Assembly (NCBI RefSeq): GCF_014196835.1 | Contig: NZ_JACIEK010000010.1 | Coordinates: 113,802-177,801 of the forward strand | Length of the DNA stretch: 64,000 bases | Reading direction: 5' to 3' | From: Aureimonas pseudogalii | GTDB lineage: Bacteria > Pseudomonadota > Alphaproteobacteria > Rhizobiales > Rhizobiaceae | Shown here: positions 19,164 to 29,130 of the stretch, one piece after another | Numbering within the stretch: position 1 is the first letter of the stretch | Layout: each line of letters begins with the position of its first letter | Translations under genes and position numbers: made by a program | The notes under the pieces: generated by a model | Databases searched by the model: none | The model's input: the letters and a program-made list of their open reading frames with translations, nothing else | Told to the model about the DNA's origin: nothing

Positions 19164-21104
19164 ATGACGTCTGTTGTTCGGCGAAGCCTGTCCTGGCATT
19201 GGGCCCTCGTTTCGACGCTCGCGCTGACGCTGGGCTCCCCGGCGCTCGCGGCCGACTACCGCCAGGCGCCGATGCTCGACGCCAAGGTCGCCGACGGCAG
19301 CCTGCCCGCCGTGGCCGAGCGCCTGCCGCAGGCGCCCTTCGTGGAGACGCTGATCGACGGTCCCGGCCGCTACGGCGGCAATCTGCGCACCACGATTCTC
19401 GGCGGCGGCGACCAGTACAACATCACCCGCACCATCGCGAACGAGACCCTCGTGCGCTGGACGCCGGACTGGACGAAGGTCGTTCCGTCCATTGCCGAGA
19501 GCGTCGACGCCTCGCCCGACGCCAAGACCTTCACCTTCAAGCTGCGCAAGGGCATGCGCTGGTCGGACGGCGCGCCCTTCACCGCCGACGACATCCTGTT
19601 CTGGTACGAGGACGTGTTCTCGAACCCGGCCCTGACCCCGTCGAAGAACCAGACCTTCACGGTCGCCGGCAAGCCTGCCGTGGTCGAGAAGATCGACGAC
19701 GAGACCGTCGTCTTCCGCTTCGAGAGCCCCTACGGCCTGTTCCTGCAGCAGCTGGCCTACGGGCAGGGCCATGCTCCGATCATCTATCCCAAGCACTACC
19801 TCTCGCAGTTCCACGAAAAGTATAACAAGGAGGGCATCCCCGCCCTTCTGGCGAAGAACCCCTCGGTCGGCGACTGGGTCTCGCTGTTCAACTCGAAGGT
19901 CTCGCCGAACTTCCAGCCGGTCTACTGGCAGAACCTGGAGCTTCCCACGCTCAACCCCTGGGTTCTGACCGTGCCCTATGCCGACCAGGACCGCGTGGTG
20001 GCGAGCCGCAATCCCTACTACTGGAAGGTCGATCCCGCAGGAAACCAGCTGCCCTATCTCGACGGGATCACCTGGGCCAAGCTCGACGACGTCCAGCTCA
20101 TGCTCCTGCGCGCGACCAGCGGCGAGCTGGACTACGCCTTCCGCCACATCAACAACTCGACCTACAAGTCGGTGCTCTACGATGCCCAGGAGCAGGGGCA
20201 CTACCGTCTGATGGACGTCGCCGACCTGCCGGCCAACGACGCGACGCTGATCCTGAACCTCAACGTGCAGGACCCCGTCAAGAACAAGCTCTTCAACACC
20301 AAGGACTTCCGCATCGCGCTGAGCCACGCGATCAACCGGCAGGACATCATCGACCTCGTCTATGTCGGGCAGGGCTCGCCGGCGCAGGTCGGCCCGCTGC
20401 CCGAGCACGAGCTCTACAACCAGCGCCTCTCCGACCAGTACGTCGCCTACGATCCCGAACAGTCCAAGGCGATCTTCGACCGGATCGGCCTCGACCAGAA
20501 GGACGCGCAGGGCTTCCGGCTCGGGCCCGACGGCAAGCGCCTGACGATCACCTTCATGGTCGCCGACGTCTTCGGCCTGTCCTACCCCGACATCATGCAG
20601 ATGGTGCAGCAATACGCGGCCGAGGTCGGGCTCGACATCCAGATCCGCACCACCGACCGCGCCCGCCTCAACTCCATGTGGTACGCCAACGAGCAGGACG
20701 CCTACATCTGGAATTGCGTGGGCGGGCGCGCCGAAGCCTATACCGACGTGCGCTGCTACATGCCCTTCCAGAAGGCCGACATCTTCTTCGCCTCGAAATG
20801 GGCCGACTGGTACGCCGACCATTCCAAGGGCGAGGAGCCGCCGGCGCCCGTGAGGGAACAGATGGCGCTCTACGACAAGGTCAACGAGGCGGTGACCGAC
20901 GAGGCGCGGCTCGCGGCCATGAAGGTCTTCCTGGAGAAGGCGGCCGACAATTTCTACACGATCGGCATCTCGCGCCCGATGCCGAAATATGCGCTGATCA
21001 ACCGCGACATCAAGAACGTCGTCGAGCCGATCCCGATCACCGGCAATCTCTGGCACCCCGCCCCGACGCTGACCCAGTGGTACTTCGACCGGCCGGCGCC
21101 GTGA
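19164..21104 (+). CDS. Dpp-like ABC transporter substrate-binding protein
   Basis: A 646-residue SBP_bac_5 (family 5) binding protein with a signal peptide ending near LGSPALAA and the family block FTFKLRKGMRWSDGAPFTADD. The ATG at 19164 follows GGGAGGAAG, a strong ribosome-binding site, and leaves a normal signal peptide; the frame is open 24 codons further up without one. It is about 100 residues longer than peptide-binding DppA/OppA, a size seen in relatives that bind oligosaccharides. Co-transcribed hexonate dehydratases suggest a uronic-acid-containing ligand (inference). Confidence 0.92.
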   Translation: MTSVVRRSLSWHWALVSTLALTLGSPALAADYRQAPMLDAKVADGSLPAVAERLPQAPFVETLIDGPGRYGGNLRTTILGGGDQYNITRTIANETLVRWTPDWTKVVPSIAESVDASPDAKTFTFKLRKGMRWSDGAPFTADDILFWYEDVFSNPALTPSKNQTFTVAGKPAVVEKIDDETVVFRFESPYGLFLQQLAYGQGHAPIIYPKHYLSQFHEKYNKEGIPALLAKNPSVGDWVSLFNSKVSPNFQPVYWQNLELPTLNPWVLTVPYADQDRVVASRNPYYWKVDPAGNQLPYLDGITWAKLDDVQLMLLRATSGELDYAFRHINNSTYKSVLYDAQEQGHYRLMDVADLPANDATLILNLNVQDPVKNKLFNTKDFRIALSHAINRQDIIDLVYVGQGSPAQVGPLPEHELYNQRLSDQYVAYDPEQSKAIFDRIGLDQKDAQGFRLGPDGKRLTITFMVADVFGLSYPDIMQMVQQYAAEVGLDIQIRTTDRARLNSMWYANEQDAYIWNCVGGRAEAYTDVRCYMPFQKADIFFASKWADWYADHSKGEEPPAPVREQMALYDKVNEAVTDEARLAAMKVFLEKAADNFYTIGISRPMPKYALINRDIKNVVEPIPITGNLWHPAPTLTQWYFDRPAP

Positions 21105-21191
21105 GGCGCTGAGCGCGCCGCGGCTGCCCGGCGGGCGGCAGTCGCCCCCGCGAATGTCGGTCCACTCTCGAACAACGGTAAGGACACCGGG

Positions 21192-22178
21192 ATGCTCCGC
21201 TTCATCCTGCGACGCGTCGCGTACATGGTTCCCACCCTGTTCGCGGTCTCGATCGTCGCCTTCGTCATCATCCAGCTGCCGCCCGGCGACTACCTGACGA
21301 CGCTCATGGCCGACTGGGCCAGCGGCGGCGGCGCGGTGGAGATGGGCACGGTCGAGGTGCTGCGCGAGCGCTACGGCCTGGATCAGCCGATCTGGATCCA
21401 GTATTTCTACTGGATCTCCGGCATCGTGACGCGCGGCGACTTCGGCATCTCGTTCGAGTTGAACCGGCCGGTCACCGACGTCATCTGGGGCCGGCTCGGC
21501 TACACGTTCCTGATCTCCTTCTGCACGCTCCTGTTCATCTGGGCGCTGGCGCTGCCGATCGGCATCTACTCGGCGGTGCGGCAATATTCGATCGGCGACT
21601 ACGTCGCGACCTTCTTCGGCTTTCTCGGCCTCGCCATCCCGAACTTCCTGCTGGCGCTCGTGCTCATGTACGTCACCGTCAGCTATTTCGGCACGAGCGT
21701 CGGCGGGCTCTTCTCGCCCGCCATGGTCGACGCGCCCTGGAGCCTGATGAAGTTCGCCGACTTCCTCGCCCATGTCTGGCTGCCGATCCTGGTGGTGGGC
21801 ACGGCGGGCCTCGCCTCGCTGATCCGCATCATGCGCGCCAACCTCCTCGACGAGTTGCACAAGCCCTACGTCACCACCGCCCGCGCCAAGGGCGTCTCGG
21901 AGTTCCGGCTGCTCCTCAAGTATCCGGTGCGCGTCGCGCTCAACCCGCTGATCTCGACGCTCGGCTGGATCCTGCCGGCGCTCGTCTCGGGCGAGATCAT
22001 CGTCTCAGTGGTGCTCAGCCTGCCGACCACCGGGCCGATGCTGCTGCGCGCGCTGCTGGCGCAGGACATGTATCTCGCCGGCTCGATCATCCTGATGGTG
22101 AGCGTCCTGACGCTGGTCGGGACGCTGGTCTCCGACATCCTCCTCGCCATCGCCGACCCGAGGATCCGCTTCCAATGA
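21192..22178 (+). CDS. Dpp/Opp-type ABC transporter permease (DppB-like)
   Basis: A 328-residue permease starting with the typical MLRFILRRVAYMVPTLF and the DppB block LRERYGLDQPIWIQYFYW. The EAA-like loop is around TTARAKGVSEFRLL and the C-terminus ends in IADPRIRFQ. It begins 87 bases after the binding protein gene and its stop overlaps the next permease start (ATGA). Confidence 0.94.
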   Translation: MLRFILRRVAYMVPTLFAVSIVAFVIIQLPPGDYLTTLMADWASGGGAVEMGTVEVLRERYGLDQPIWIQYFYWISGIVTRGDFGISFELNRPVTDVIWGRLGYTFLISFCTLLFIWALALPIGIYSAVRQYSIGDYVATFFGFLGLAIPNFLLALVLMYVTVSYFGTSVGGLFSPAMVDAPWSLMKFADFLAHVWLPILVVGTAGLASLIRIMRANLLDELHKPYVTTARAKGVSEFRLLLKYPVRVALNPLISTLGWILPALVSGEIIVSVVLSLPTTGPMLLRALLAQDMYLAGSIILMVSVLTLVGTLVSDILLAIADPRIRFQ

Positions 22179-23338
22179 GCGACATCGCGACCACCCTCGG
22201 CGAACCGATCGCCCCGCAGCCCTCGCCGCTCGAGACCGGCCGTCGCGATCTCGCCGTCGCCGGCCAGTGGACGCTGTTCTGGCTGAAGTTCCGGCGCCAC
22301 AAGCTGGCCGTCGTCAGCCTCGTCGTGGTGGCGCTCCTTTATCTCGTCGCGCTCTTCGCCGACTTCATCGCGCCCTTCGACCCGAACGCGGCCAACGCGC
22401 GCTACACCTACGCGCCGCCGCAGGGCATCGGGCTGTTCCTGCCGGACGGGGAGGGGACGCGCTTCGCCCCGCATGCCGCCGGCCTCAAGATGGAGATCGA
22501 CCGCGTCGCCATGCGCCGCGTCTTCCAGGCCGACCCCGAGAACCCGGTGCGCGTCGGCTTCTTCGTGCCCTCCGCGCCCTACAAGCTCGCCGGCCTCGTG
22601 CCGATGCAGCGCAAGCTGATCGGCTCGCTGGAGCCGGGCAAGCCGTTCTACCTTCTCGGCGCCGACCGGCTCGGGCGCGACATCTTCAGCCGCGTCGTCT
22701 ACGGGGCGCGCATCTCGCTTTCGATCGGCCTCGTCGGCGTCGCCATGAGCCTCGTGCTCGGCGTCGTCCTCGGCGGCATCTCCGGCTATTACGGCGGGGC
22801 GATCGACACCGCGATCCAGCGCGTCATCGAGTTCCTGCGCTCGGTGCCCACCATTCCGCTGTGGATGGGCCTGGCCGCCGCGGTGCCGCTGAACTGGCCG
22901 CCGGTGCGCACCTATTTCATGATCACGCTGATCATCTCGCTGATCGGCTGGACGAGTCTCGCACGCGAAGTGCGCGGCCGCTTCCTCAGCCTTCGCACCG
23001 AGGACTTCGTCCTCGCCGCGCGGCTCGACGGGGCCTCAGAGGCTCGCGTCATCCTGCGGCACATGGTGCCCTCCTTCGCCAGCCACATCATCTCGGTGAT
23101 GACGCTCGCCATCCCCACCATGATCCTGGCGGAAACCTCGCTCTCCTTTCTCGGCATCGGGCTGCAGCCGCCGATCGTCTCCTGGGGCGTGCTGCTGCAG
23201 GAGGCGCAGAACATCCGCGCCGTCAGCCAGGCGCCCTGGCTCCTCTTCGTTCCCGGCGGCGCGGTGGTGATCGCGGTGCTCGCCCTCAACTTCCTGGGAG
23301 ACGGGTTGCGCGACGCCGCCGACCCCTACAGCCGATGA
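22175..23338 (+). CDS. Dpp/Opp-type ABC transporter permease (DppC-like, with periplasmic insert)
   Basis: A 387-residue DppC-type permease. After the first transmembrane helix (about 44-62) there is an extra hydrophilic stretch of roughly 85 residues (about 71-155) before the usual LGADRLGRD motif (161-169); ordinary DppC proteins lack it. The EAA loop is around VLAARLDGASEARVI. Topology puts the insert on the periplasmic face, where it could contact the large binding protein (inference). Both ends overlap the neighbouring genes by four bases. Confidence 0.92.
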   Translation: MSDIATTLGEPIAPQPSPLETGRRDLAVAGQWTLFWLKFRRHKLAVVSLVVVALLYLVALFADFIAPFDPNAANARYTYAPPQGIGLFLPDGEGTRFAPHAAGLKMEIDRVAMRRVFQADPENPVRVGFFVPSAPYKLAGLVPMQRKLIGSLEPGKPFYLLGADRLGRDIFSRVVYGARISLSIGLVGVAMSLVLGVVLGGISGYYGGAIDTAIQRVIEFLRSVPTIPLWMGLAAAVPLNWPPVRTYFMITLIISLIGWTSLAREVRGRFLSLRTEDFVLAARLDGASEARVILRHMVPSFASHIISVMTLAIPTMILAETSLSFLGIGLQPPIVSWGVLLQEAQNIRAVSQAPWLLFVPGGAVVIAVLALNFLGDGLRDAADPYSR

Positions 23339-25059
23339 CCGACACCCCCGACGCCGCAATCGCCCCCGACGCTGCCGCCATCCCCGAGCTCGTCCTCGAG
23401 GTGCGCGATCTCCAGACCCATTTCGAGAACCGCACGGGCGTCCTCAAGGCCGTGGACGGCGTCAGCTTCGACGTGCGCCGCGGACGCACGCTCGCGGTGG
23501 TCGGCGAGTCCGGCTCGGGCAAGAGCGTCACCGCGCGCTCGATCCTCCAGATCGTCGATCGACCGGGGCGGATCGTGGGCGGCTCGATGCGGCTTCACCG
23601 CCAGGACGGGACGAGCGTCGACCTCGCCGCGCTCGACCCACGCGGGCGCGAGATCCGCGCCGTGCGCGGGCGCGAGATCGCGATGATCTTCCAGGAGCCG
23701 ATGTCCTCGCTCTCGCCGGTCCACACGATCGGCAACCAGATCGAGGAGGCGCTCGGCGTCCATCTGCGGCTGTCGGGCGCCGAGGCGCGGCGGCGCGCGG
23801 TCGAGCTTCTCAGTCAAGTCGAGATTCCCAACGCCGCCGCGGCGGCCGACCGCTACACGTTCGAGTTCTCCGGCGGCATGCGCCAGCGCGCCATGATCGC
23901 GATGGCGCTCGCCTGCAATCCGTCCATGCTGATCGCCGACGAGCCGACCACGGCGCTCGACGTGACCACGCAGGCCGAGATCCTCGACCTCATCGCCAAG
24001 CTGCAGCGCGAGCACGGCATGGGCGTCCTCTTCATCACGCACGACATGGGCGTCGTCGCCGAGATCGCCGACGAGGTGGCGGTGATGCACGCGGGCCGGC
24101 TGGTCGAGACCGGGCCGACCGACGGCATCTTCCACGCGCCGCGCGCCGACTACACGCGGATGCTGATCCGCTCGGCGCGCAAGCTCGAGCAGAAGGCCGA
24201 GATCCGCCTCGACCGCCCCGCGAGAACCGCGCCGGCCGCGCCGTTGATCGAGGTGCGCTCGCTCTCCATGACCTTCGGCAAGGGGCCGACGCCGCTGCGC
24301 GCGGTGGACGACGTCTCGCTCGCGGTGGCGCCCGGCGAGACGCTCGGCATCGTCGGCGAGTCGGGATCGGGCAAGACGACGATGGGGCGCTGCCTCCTGC
24401 GCGTCTACGAGCCGTCCTCGGGCTCGATCGACTATCGCCGGGCCGACGGCTCGATCACCGATCTCGTCACGGCCGACCGGCGCACGCTGAAGGACTGCCG
24501 GCGCGAGATCCGGATGATCTTCCAGGACCCGGTCTCCTCGCTCAACCCGCGCATGACGGTCGCCCAGATCGTCGGCGAGCCGCTCTACGTCAACGGCATC
24601 GCCAAGGGTCGCGAGCTCGACGAGCGGGTGTCGGCGCTGCTCGCGCAGGTCGGGCTGGAACCCGCCTGGCGCGAGCGCTATCCGCACGCCTTCTCGGGCG
24701 GGCAGCGCCAGCGCATCGTGATCGCGCGCGCCATCGCGCTGAAGCCCCGCCTCATCGTCGCCGACGAGGCGACGGCCGCCCTCGACGTGTCGCTGCGCGC
24801 CCAGATGCTCGACCTCCTGATCCGGTTGCAGGACGAGCTCGACCTCTCCTACGTCTTCATCAGCCACGACATCGGGGTGATCCGCTACATGTGCGACCGC
24901 GTCGCCGTGATGTATCGCGGCCGCATCGTCGAGACCGGCCCGACCGACCAGGTCTGCGACGACCCGCAGCACGGCTACACCAAGGCGCTGCTCTCGGCCA
25001 TTCCACGCCCCGACCCGCGCGAGCGCCGCCTCCACACCCGCTTCCGCTACACCGCCTGA
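23335..25059 (+). CDS. Fused double ATP-binding protein of Dpp-like ABC transporter
   Basis: A 574-residue fusion of the two ATPases that are separate genes in the first cluster. The first domain has Walker A GESGSGKS (57-64), [11 protein letters not shown] and [11 protein letters not shown]; the second has Walker A GESGSGKT (341-348), [14 protein letters not shown] and [12 protein letters not shown]. The start ATG overlaps the permease stop (ATGA). Both halves keep all catalytic motifs, so a functional asymmetric ATPase pair in one chain is expected. The mannonate dehydratase gene follows after 10 bases. Confidence 0.93.
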   Translation: MTDTPDAAIAPDAAAIPELVLEVRDLQTHFENRTGVLKAVDGVSFDVRRGRTLAVVGESGSGKSVTARSILQIVDRPGRIVGGSMRLHRQDGTSVDLAALDPRGREIRAVRGREIAMIFQEPMSSLSPVHTIGNQIEEALGVHLRLSGAEARRRAVELLSQVEIPNAAAAADRYTFEFSGGMRQRAMIAMALACNPSMLIADEPTTALDVTTQAEILDLIAKLQREHGMGVLFITHDMGVVAEIADEVAVMHAGRLVETGPTDGIFHAPRADYTRMLIRSARKLEQKAEIRLDRPARTAPAAPLIEVRSLSMTFGKGPTPLRAVDDVSLAVAPGETLGIVGESGSGKTTMGRCLLRVYEPSSGSIDYRRADGSITDLVTADRRTLKDCRREIRMIFQDPVSSLNPRMTVAQIVGEPLYVNGIAKGRELDERVSALLAQVGLEPAWRERYPHAFSGGQRQRIVIARAIALKPRLIVADEATAALDVSLRAQMLDLLIRLQDELDLSYVFISHDIGVIRYMCDRVAVMYRGRIVETGPTDQVCDDPQHGYTKALLSAIPRPDPRERRLHTRFRYTA

Positions 25060-25069
25060 AAGACGTCGC

Positions 25070-26278
25070 ATGAAGATCCAGGACATCAAGGTCATCGTGA
25101 CCTGCCCGGGCCGCAACTTCGTGACCGTGAAGATCGTCACGGACGAGGGGCTCACCGGCATCGGCGACGCCACGCTGAACGGGCGCGAGCTCGCTGTCGT
25201 CGCCTACCTGGAGGAGCACGTGATCCCCTGCCTCCTCGGGCGCGATCCCGCCCGCATCGAGGACGTCTGGCAGTATCTCTATCGCGGCGCCTACTGGCGG
25301 CGCGGGCCGGTCACCATGGCGGCGATCGCGGGCATCGACACCGCGCTCTGGGACATCAAGGCCAAGGCGGCGGGGATGCCGCTCTACGATCTGCTCGGCG
25401 GCGCCTCGCGCGAGCACGTGCTGTGCTACGGCCACGCGCAGGGCACCACGATCGAGGAGACGGTCGAGGCCGTCGGCCGGCGCCAGGCCGAGGGCTATCG
25501 GGCGATCCGCTCCCAGTCCGGCATTCCCGGCCTGCCGAACGTCTACGGCACCGGCGCCTTCTCGCTCTCGACCAGCGCCGCGACCGACGCGCTGCCGCGC
25601 GAGGAGGCCTGGGACACCGCGAAATATCTCGTCCACACGCCGAAGCTCTTCGCGGCGCTGCGCGACGCCTACGGCTTCGACCTCCATCTCCTGCACGATG
25701 CCCACCACCGCCTGACGCCGATCGAGGCCGCGCGCCTCGGCAAGGATCTCGAGCCCCACCGCCTCTTCTGGCTGGAGGACGCGGTGGCCGCCGAGCATCA
25801 GGAAAGCTTTCGCCTCATCCGCCGGCACACCGTGACGCCGCTGGCGGTGGGCGAGGTGTTCAACACGATCTGGGACGCACGGCTCCTCATTGAGGAGCAG
25901 CTCGTCGACTACATCCGCACCACCGCCGTGCATGCGGGCGGGCCGACGGCGCTGCGCCGGATCATGGATTTCGCCGCCGTCTACGGCGTTCGCACGGGCT
26001 GCCACGGGGCGATGGACATGTCGCCGGTGTGTCTCGGCGCCAACCTCCATCTCGACCTCTGGGCGCCGAACTTCGGCATCCAGGAATATTCCGGCTACAC
26101 CGACGCCACGCACGAGGTCTTTCCGCATGCCTGGAGCTTCGCCGACGGCCTTCTCCACCCCGGCGACCGGCCGGGCCACGGGGTCGAGATCGACGAGACG
26201 CTCGCGGCCCGCTACCCCTACGAGCGCGCCTACCTGCCCGTGAACCGTCTCGCCGACGGCACGCTCTGGCACTGGTAG
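25070..26278 (+). CDS. manD: D-mannonate dehydratase (enolase superfamily, ManD)
   Basis: A 402-residue mandelate-racemase-like enzyme. All landmarks of the characterised D-mannonate dehydratase ManD are present in the same numbering: metal ligands D210, E236 and E262, catalytic R147, Y159 and H212, and H312, plus the N-terminal block [13 protein letters not shown] and the C-terminus ending in GTLWHW. It converts D-mannonate to 2-keto-3-deoxygluconate in hexuronate breakdown (established). It is translated right after the importer ATPase gene, which links the importer to glucuronate-type substrates. UxaC/UxuB-type genes for making mannonate are not in the window. Confidence 0.92.
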   Translation: MKIQDIKVIVTCPGRNFVTVKIVTDEGLTGIGDATLNGRELAVVAYLEEHVIPCLLGRDPARIEDVWQYLYRGAYWRRGPVTMAAIAGIDTALWDIKAKAAGMPLYDLLGGASREHVLCYGHAQGTTIEETVEAVGRRQAEGYRAIRSQSGIPGLPNVYGTGAFSLSTSAATDALPREEAWDTAKYLVHTPKLFAALRDAYGFDLHLLHDAHHRLTPIEAARLGKDLEPHRLFWLEDAVAAEHQESFRLIRRHTVTPLAVGEVFNTIWDARLLIEEQLVDYIRTTAVHAGGPTALRRIMDFAAVYGVRTGCHGAMDMSPVCLGANLHLDLWAPNFGIQEYSGYTDATHEVFPHAWSFADGLLHPGDRPGHGVEIDETLAARYPYERAYLPVNRLADGTLWHW

Positions 26279-26317
26279 CCCACCCCCTTTCCTTGTCCCC
26301 GCTTCGAGGCACCGCCC

Positions 26318-27472
26318 ATGAAGATCGTCGCCGTGCGTCCGTTTCCCGTCTGGGTCGGCACGCGTAACCAGCTCCTCGTCAAGATCGAGACCGACGAGGG
26401 CGTCTTCGGATGGGGCGAGTCCGGCCTGTCCAGCCGCGAAAAGGCGGTGGCGGGCGCGATCGAGCACTACGCGCAGTTCCTCGTCGGGCGCGATCCCATG
26501 CGGATCGGCGCGCTCTGGCAGGAAATGTACCGCTCGCAGTATTTCGAGGGCGGGCGCGTCCTCACCGCCGCCATGTCGGCGATCGACATCGCGCTCCACG
26601 ACATCAAGGGCAAGGCGCTCGGCGTGCCCGTCTACGATCTTCTCGGGGGCAAGCAGCGCGACCACGTGCCGACCTTCGCCACCACGGCCGCCGCGCCCGG
26701 CGAGGCGATGATCGAGCAGGCGCGCGAGCTCATGGACGCCGGCTGGGACTGCATCCGCTTCATGTCGGCCGGGCAAGAAAGCCCCGACCGCCTCGACCCG
26801 CGTCGCTCGCTGGCCGAGACGGCAAGCTGGATGGTGCGGGCACGCGAGGCGCTCGGCACCGAGGTGGCGCTCGGCATCGACTACCACCATCGTCTCAGCG
26901 TCGCCGAGGCCGCCTCCTTCTGCCAGCGCATGCCCATGGGAACGCTCGACTTCCTGGAGGAGCCGATCCGCGACGAGACCCCCGCCGCCTACGAGGCGCT
27001 GCGCCGCCTCACCGACATTCCCTTCGCCATCGGCGAGGAGTTCGCCTCGAAATGGCAGTTCCTGCCCTTCATCGAGCGCGACATCCACCAGTTCAACCGG
27101 ATCGACGTCTGCAATGTCGGCGGGCTGACGGAGGCGATGAAGGTGGCCGGCTGGAGCGAGGCGCATTACGTCGACCTTATGCCGCACAATCCGCTCGGCC
27201 CCGTCTGCACGGCGGCGACCATTCACCTCGCGGCGGCGGTGCCGAACTTTGCCTGGCTGGAGACGCGCTCCTCGCCCGTCGAGCGGCATCTGGGCTTCGA
27301 TTCCAGCGAGATCTTCCCGGTGCAGCCGCGGTTGGAGGGCGCGGTCTATCCGGTCTCCGACGCGCCCGGTCTCGGAATCGAGGTGGACGAGAAGGCGCTG
27401 ACGCGCGAGCCCTTCCGCTTCTGGGAGGCGCCCCATCTCAAGCGACCCGACGGCTCCGTCACCAACTGGTAG
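26318..27472 (+). CDS. Galactonate dehydratase-like enolase-superfamily enzyme (DgoD-like)
   Basis: A 384-residue mandelate-racemase-subgroup enzyme. D188, E214 and E240 form the metal site, and H190 and H290 match the DgoD acid/base histidines with a constant offset of five residues. YHHRLSVAEA, DFLEEPIRDE and HNPLGPVC are the typical DgoD blocks. It should dehydrate a hexonate such as D-galactonate or a stereoisomer to a 2-keto-3-deoxy sugar acid. It starts 39 bases after manD, likely in the same operon. The precise sugar acid cannot be decided from sequence. Confidence 0.88.
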   Translation: MKIVAVRPFPVWVGTRNQLLVKIETDEGVFGWGESGLSSREKAVAGAIEHYAQFLVGRDPMRIGALWQEMYRSQYFEGGRVLTAAMSAIDIALHDIKGKALGVPVYDLLGGKQRDHVPTFATTAAAPGEAMIEQARELMDAGWDCIRFMSAGQESPDRLDPRRSLAETASWMVRAREALGTEVALGIDYHHRLSVAEAASFCQRMPMGTLDFLEEPIRDETPAAYEALRRLTDIPFAIGEEFASKWQFLPFIERDIHQFNRIDVCNVGGLTEAMKVAGWSEAHYVDLMPHNPLGPVCTAATIHLAAAVPNFAWLETRSSPVERHLGFDSSEIFPVQPRLEGAVYPVSDAPGLGIEVDEKALTREPFRFWEAPHLKRPDGSVTNW

Positions 27473-27827
27473 CAGGGTTCCTCGAATTGCGGCGCCGGGT
27501 CGCGAAGCGGGCGACAGCCGCCGATCCCACCGGATCGGCTCCGCGTCAGCTTTCGGTGGCATCCTGTCCTGGCATCGTGTCCTCCCAGATGATGCGTCGA
27601 CCCGGCCCGCTCGGTCCTCCCCCGAGCGGGTCTTCTCGTCGAATAAGATGCCTCGTTCGCCGGGGCGTCTCTCCGAGATCGGCCCCAAGGCGACGCTGAC
27701 GCCGCGCGTCCCTTCCCATCTTGCGACATAACGTCTTGCGCGAGGCGATCACCCTCGGAACGGGTGTCGAGACGGCGCGCGATGCGGCATGTTCGCGCCG
27801 AATTCGGAAGCCGAGGGAGAGCGCGAA
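27473..27827. other. Intergenic stretch with a terminator, no gene seen
   Basis: The 355 bases between the DgoD-like gene and the sugar-binding protein gene contain the hairpin annotated at 27606-27636 and presumably the promoter of the next operon. No protein-coding signal was recognised; the open frames on both strands lack codon bias or motifs. Confidence 0.6.
27606..27636 (+). terminator. Probable rho-independent-like terminator after the DgoD-like gene
   Basis: CCCGCTCGG (27606-27614) and CCGAGCGGG (27622-27630) form a perfect 9-base stem with a 7-base loop, followed by TCTTCT. The pyrimidine tail is weak in T, so termination may be partial. It lies 134 bases after the operon's last stop. 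Confidence 0.5.
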
Positions 27828-29096
27828 ATGCATCAGGTCCGTCAGCATGCGATCGCCGCGTTGTCCGCACTCTTCCTGGCCACCGCCGCCGCTGGCGCAC
27901 AGGAGCCGGTGACCCTCACCTTCGCCGCGCACTACACCGATGCCGAGATGGCGCCGCTCACCGCCTGCTTCCGGCGCTACGAGAGCGAGACCCCCGGGGT
28001 CCGCATCGCCTATCGCCAGACCCCGATCGCCGACTTCATGCAGAACGTCATGACCTCGCGGATCTCGGGCGCGAGCCCCGACATCTACAACGTCTATTCG
28101 ATCTGGGGAAAACGCCTCGTCGACAACGCCATCCTCGCCGAGCCGCCGCGCGAGATCGCCGATTTCATCGCCGACGGCTTCGAGGCGAGCACGGTCCAGT
28201 CGGCGGTGGTGGACGATCGGCTCTGGGGCATTCCTGCCGAAGTCGCCGTCTACATGCTGATCTACAACAAGCAGCTCTTCGCCGAGGCGGGGATCGCCGA
28301 GCCGCCGAAGGACTGGGCCGGCGTGATGGACGCTGCCGGCAAGATCGCCAAGCGCGACGCCCTCGGGCGCGTCGAGGTCGCCGGCTACGCGTTCGGGCCG
28401 AGCGTCGCCAACGCCGCGCATCCGTTCCGCACGCTGCTCTTCTCGAAGGGCTCGCAGATCCTCACCGACGATCTTGCGGGAACGCACCTCACCGAGCCCG
28501 CCGCCGTCGAGGTGCTGGAGGGGCAGGCGCGCCTGTTCCGCGACGGCCTGACCAGCGCCTCGCACCAGATCCGCGACTTCCCGGCCGGGCGCATCGGCAT
28601 GATCATCGGCGCCAACTGGATGAAGCAGCTGATGCGCGAGGGCCTCGGCGACAAGCTCGACGCCGTGGTCGGCGTCGCGCCGATCCCCGGCTGGCCGGAC
28701 TGGAAGACCTATCAGTATTCCTTCTATCAGGCGGTGGACGCCAACAGCCCCCATCCCGCCGAGGCGTGGACCTTCCTGCGCTGGCTGAACACGCCGGCTG
28801 CCGCAGGTCAGCGCTCCTGCGTCGGCGACATGCTGGTGTCGCTCGGCAGCCTCACGGCCAACAAGGCCGATCTCGCGGCGTCCGAGGCGGAGTTCGGCGA
28901 CGCGTTCAGCCGGCCCTTCGTCGATGCGCTACGCTCGGGCCGCGCGTTGAGCGACCCGAACATCGCGCAGACCGCCGAAATGGACCGGGTCCTGCGCACC
29001 GCGATCGAGGAGGCCTGGCTCGGCCGCCTCGCGCCGGCCGATGCGCTCGCGAAGGCAGACCGCGAGATCACCGACCTCCTGGCCCTGCCGCAGTGA
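27828..29096 (+). CDS. Sugar ABC transporter substrate-binding protein
   Basis: A 422-residue extracellular solute-binding protein family 1 (MalE-like) with a signal peptide ending near TAAAGAQ. Typical blocks are MTSRISGASPDIYNVY, WGIPAEVAVYMLIYNK and GRIGMIIGANWM. The ATG at 27828 follows GGGAGAG; the frame is open 13 codons further up but then lacks a signal peptide. It leads a three-gene importer with the permeases at 29131 and 30003. The ligand is probably a mono- or oligosaccharide, unspecified. Confidence 0.92.
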   Translation: MHQVRQHAIAALSALFLATAAAGAQEPVTLTFAAHYTDAEMAPLTACFRRYESETPGVRIAYRQTPIADFMQNVMTSRISGASPDIYNVYSIWGKRLVDNAILAEPPREIADFIADGFEASTVQSAVVDDRLWGIPAEVAVYMLIYNKQLFAEAGIAEPPKDWAGVMDAAGKIAKRDALGRVEVAGYAFGPSVANAAHPFRTLLFSKGSQILTDDLAGTHLTEPAAVEVLEGQARLFRDGLTSASHQIRDFPAGRIGMIIGANWMKQLMREGLGDKLDAVVGVAPIPGWPDWKTYQYSFYQAVDANSPHPAEAWTFLRWLNTPAAAGQRSCVGDMLVSLGSLTANKADLAASEAEFGDAFSRPFVDALRSGRALSDPNIAQTAEMDRVLRTAIEEAWLGRLAPADALAKADREITDLLALPQ

Positions 29097-29130
29097 TCGT
29101 CGCGTCGCCCATGGCCCACCACCCCGCCGC

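Noticed and set aside
19080..21860. Long minus-strand frame across the Dpp-like binding protein gene
   Set aside because: Composition is that of an antisense shadow and it lacks any motif, while the plus strand encodes an obvious binding protein with signal peptide and ribosome-binding site.
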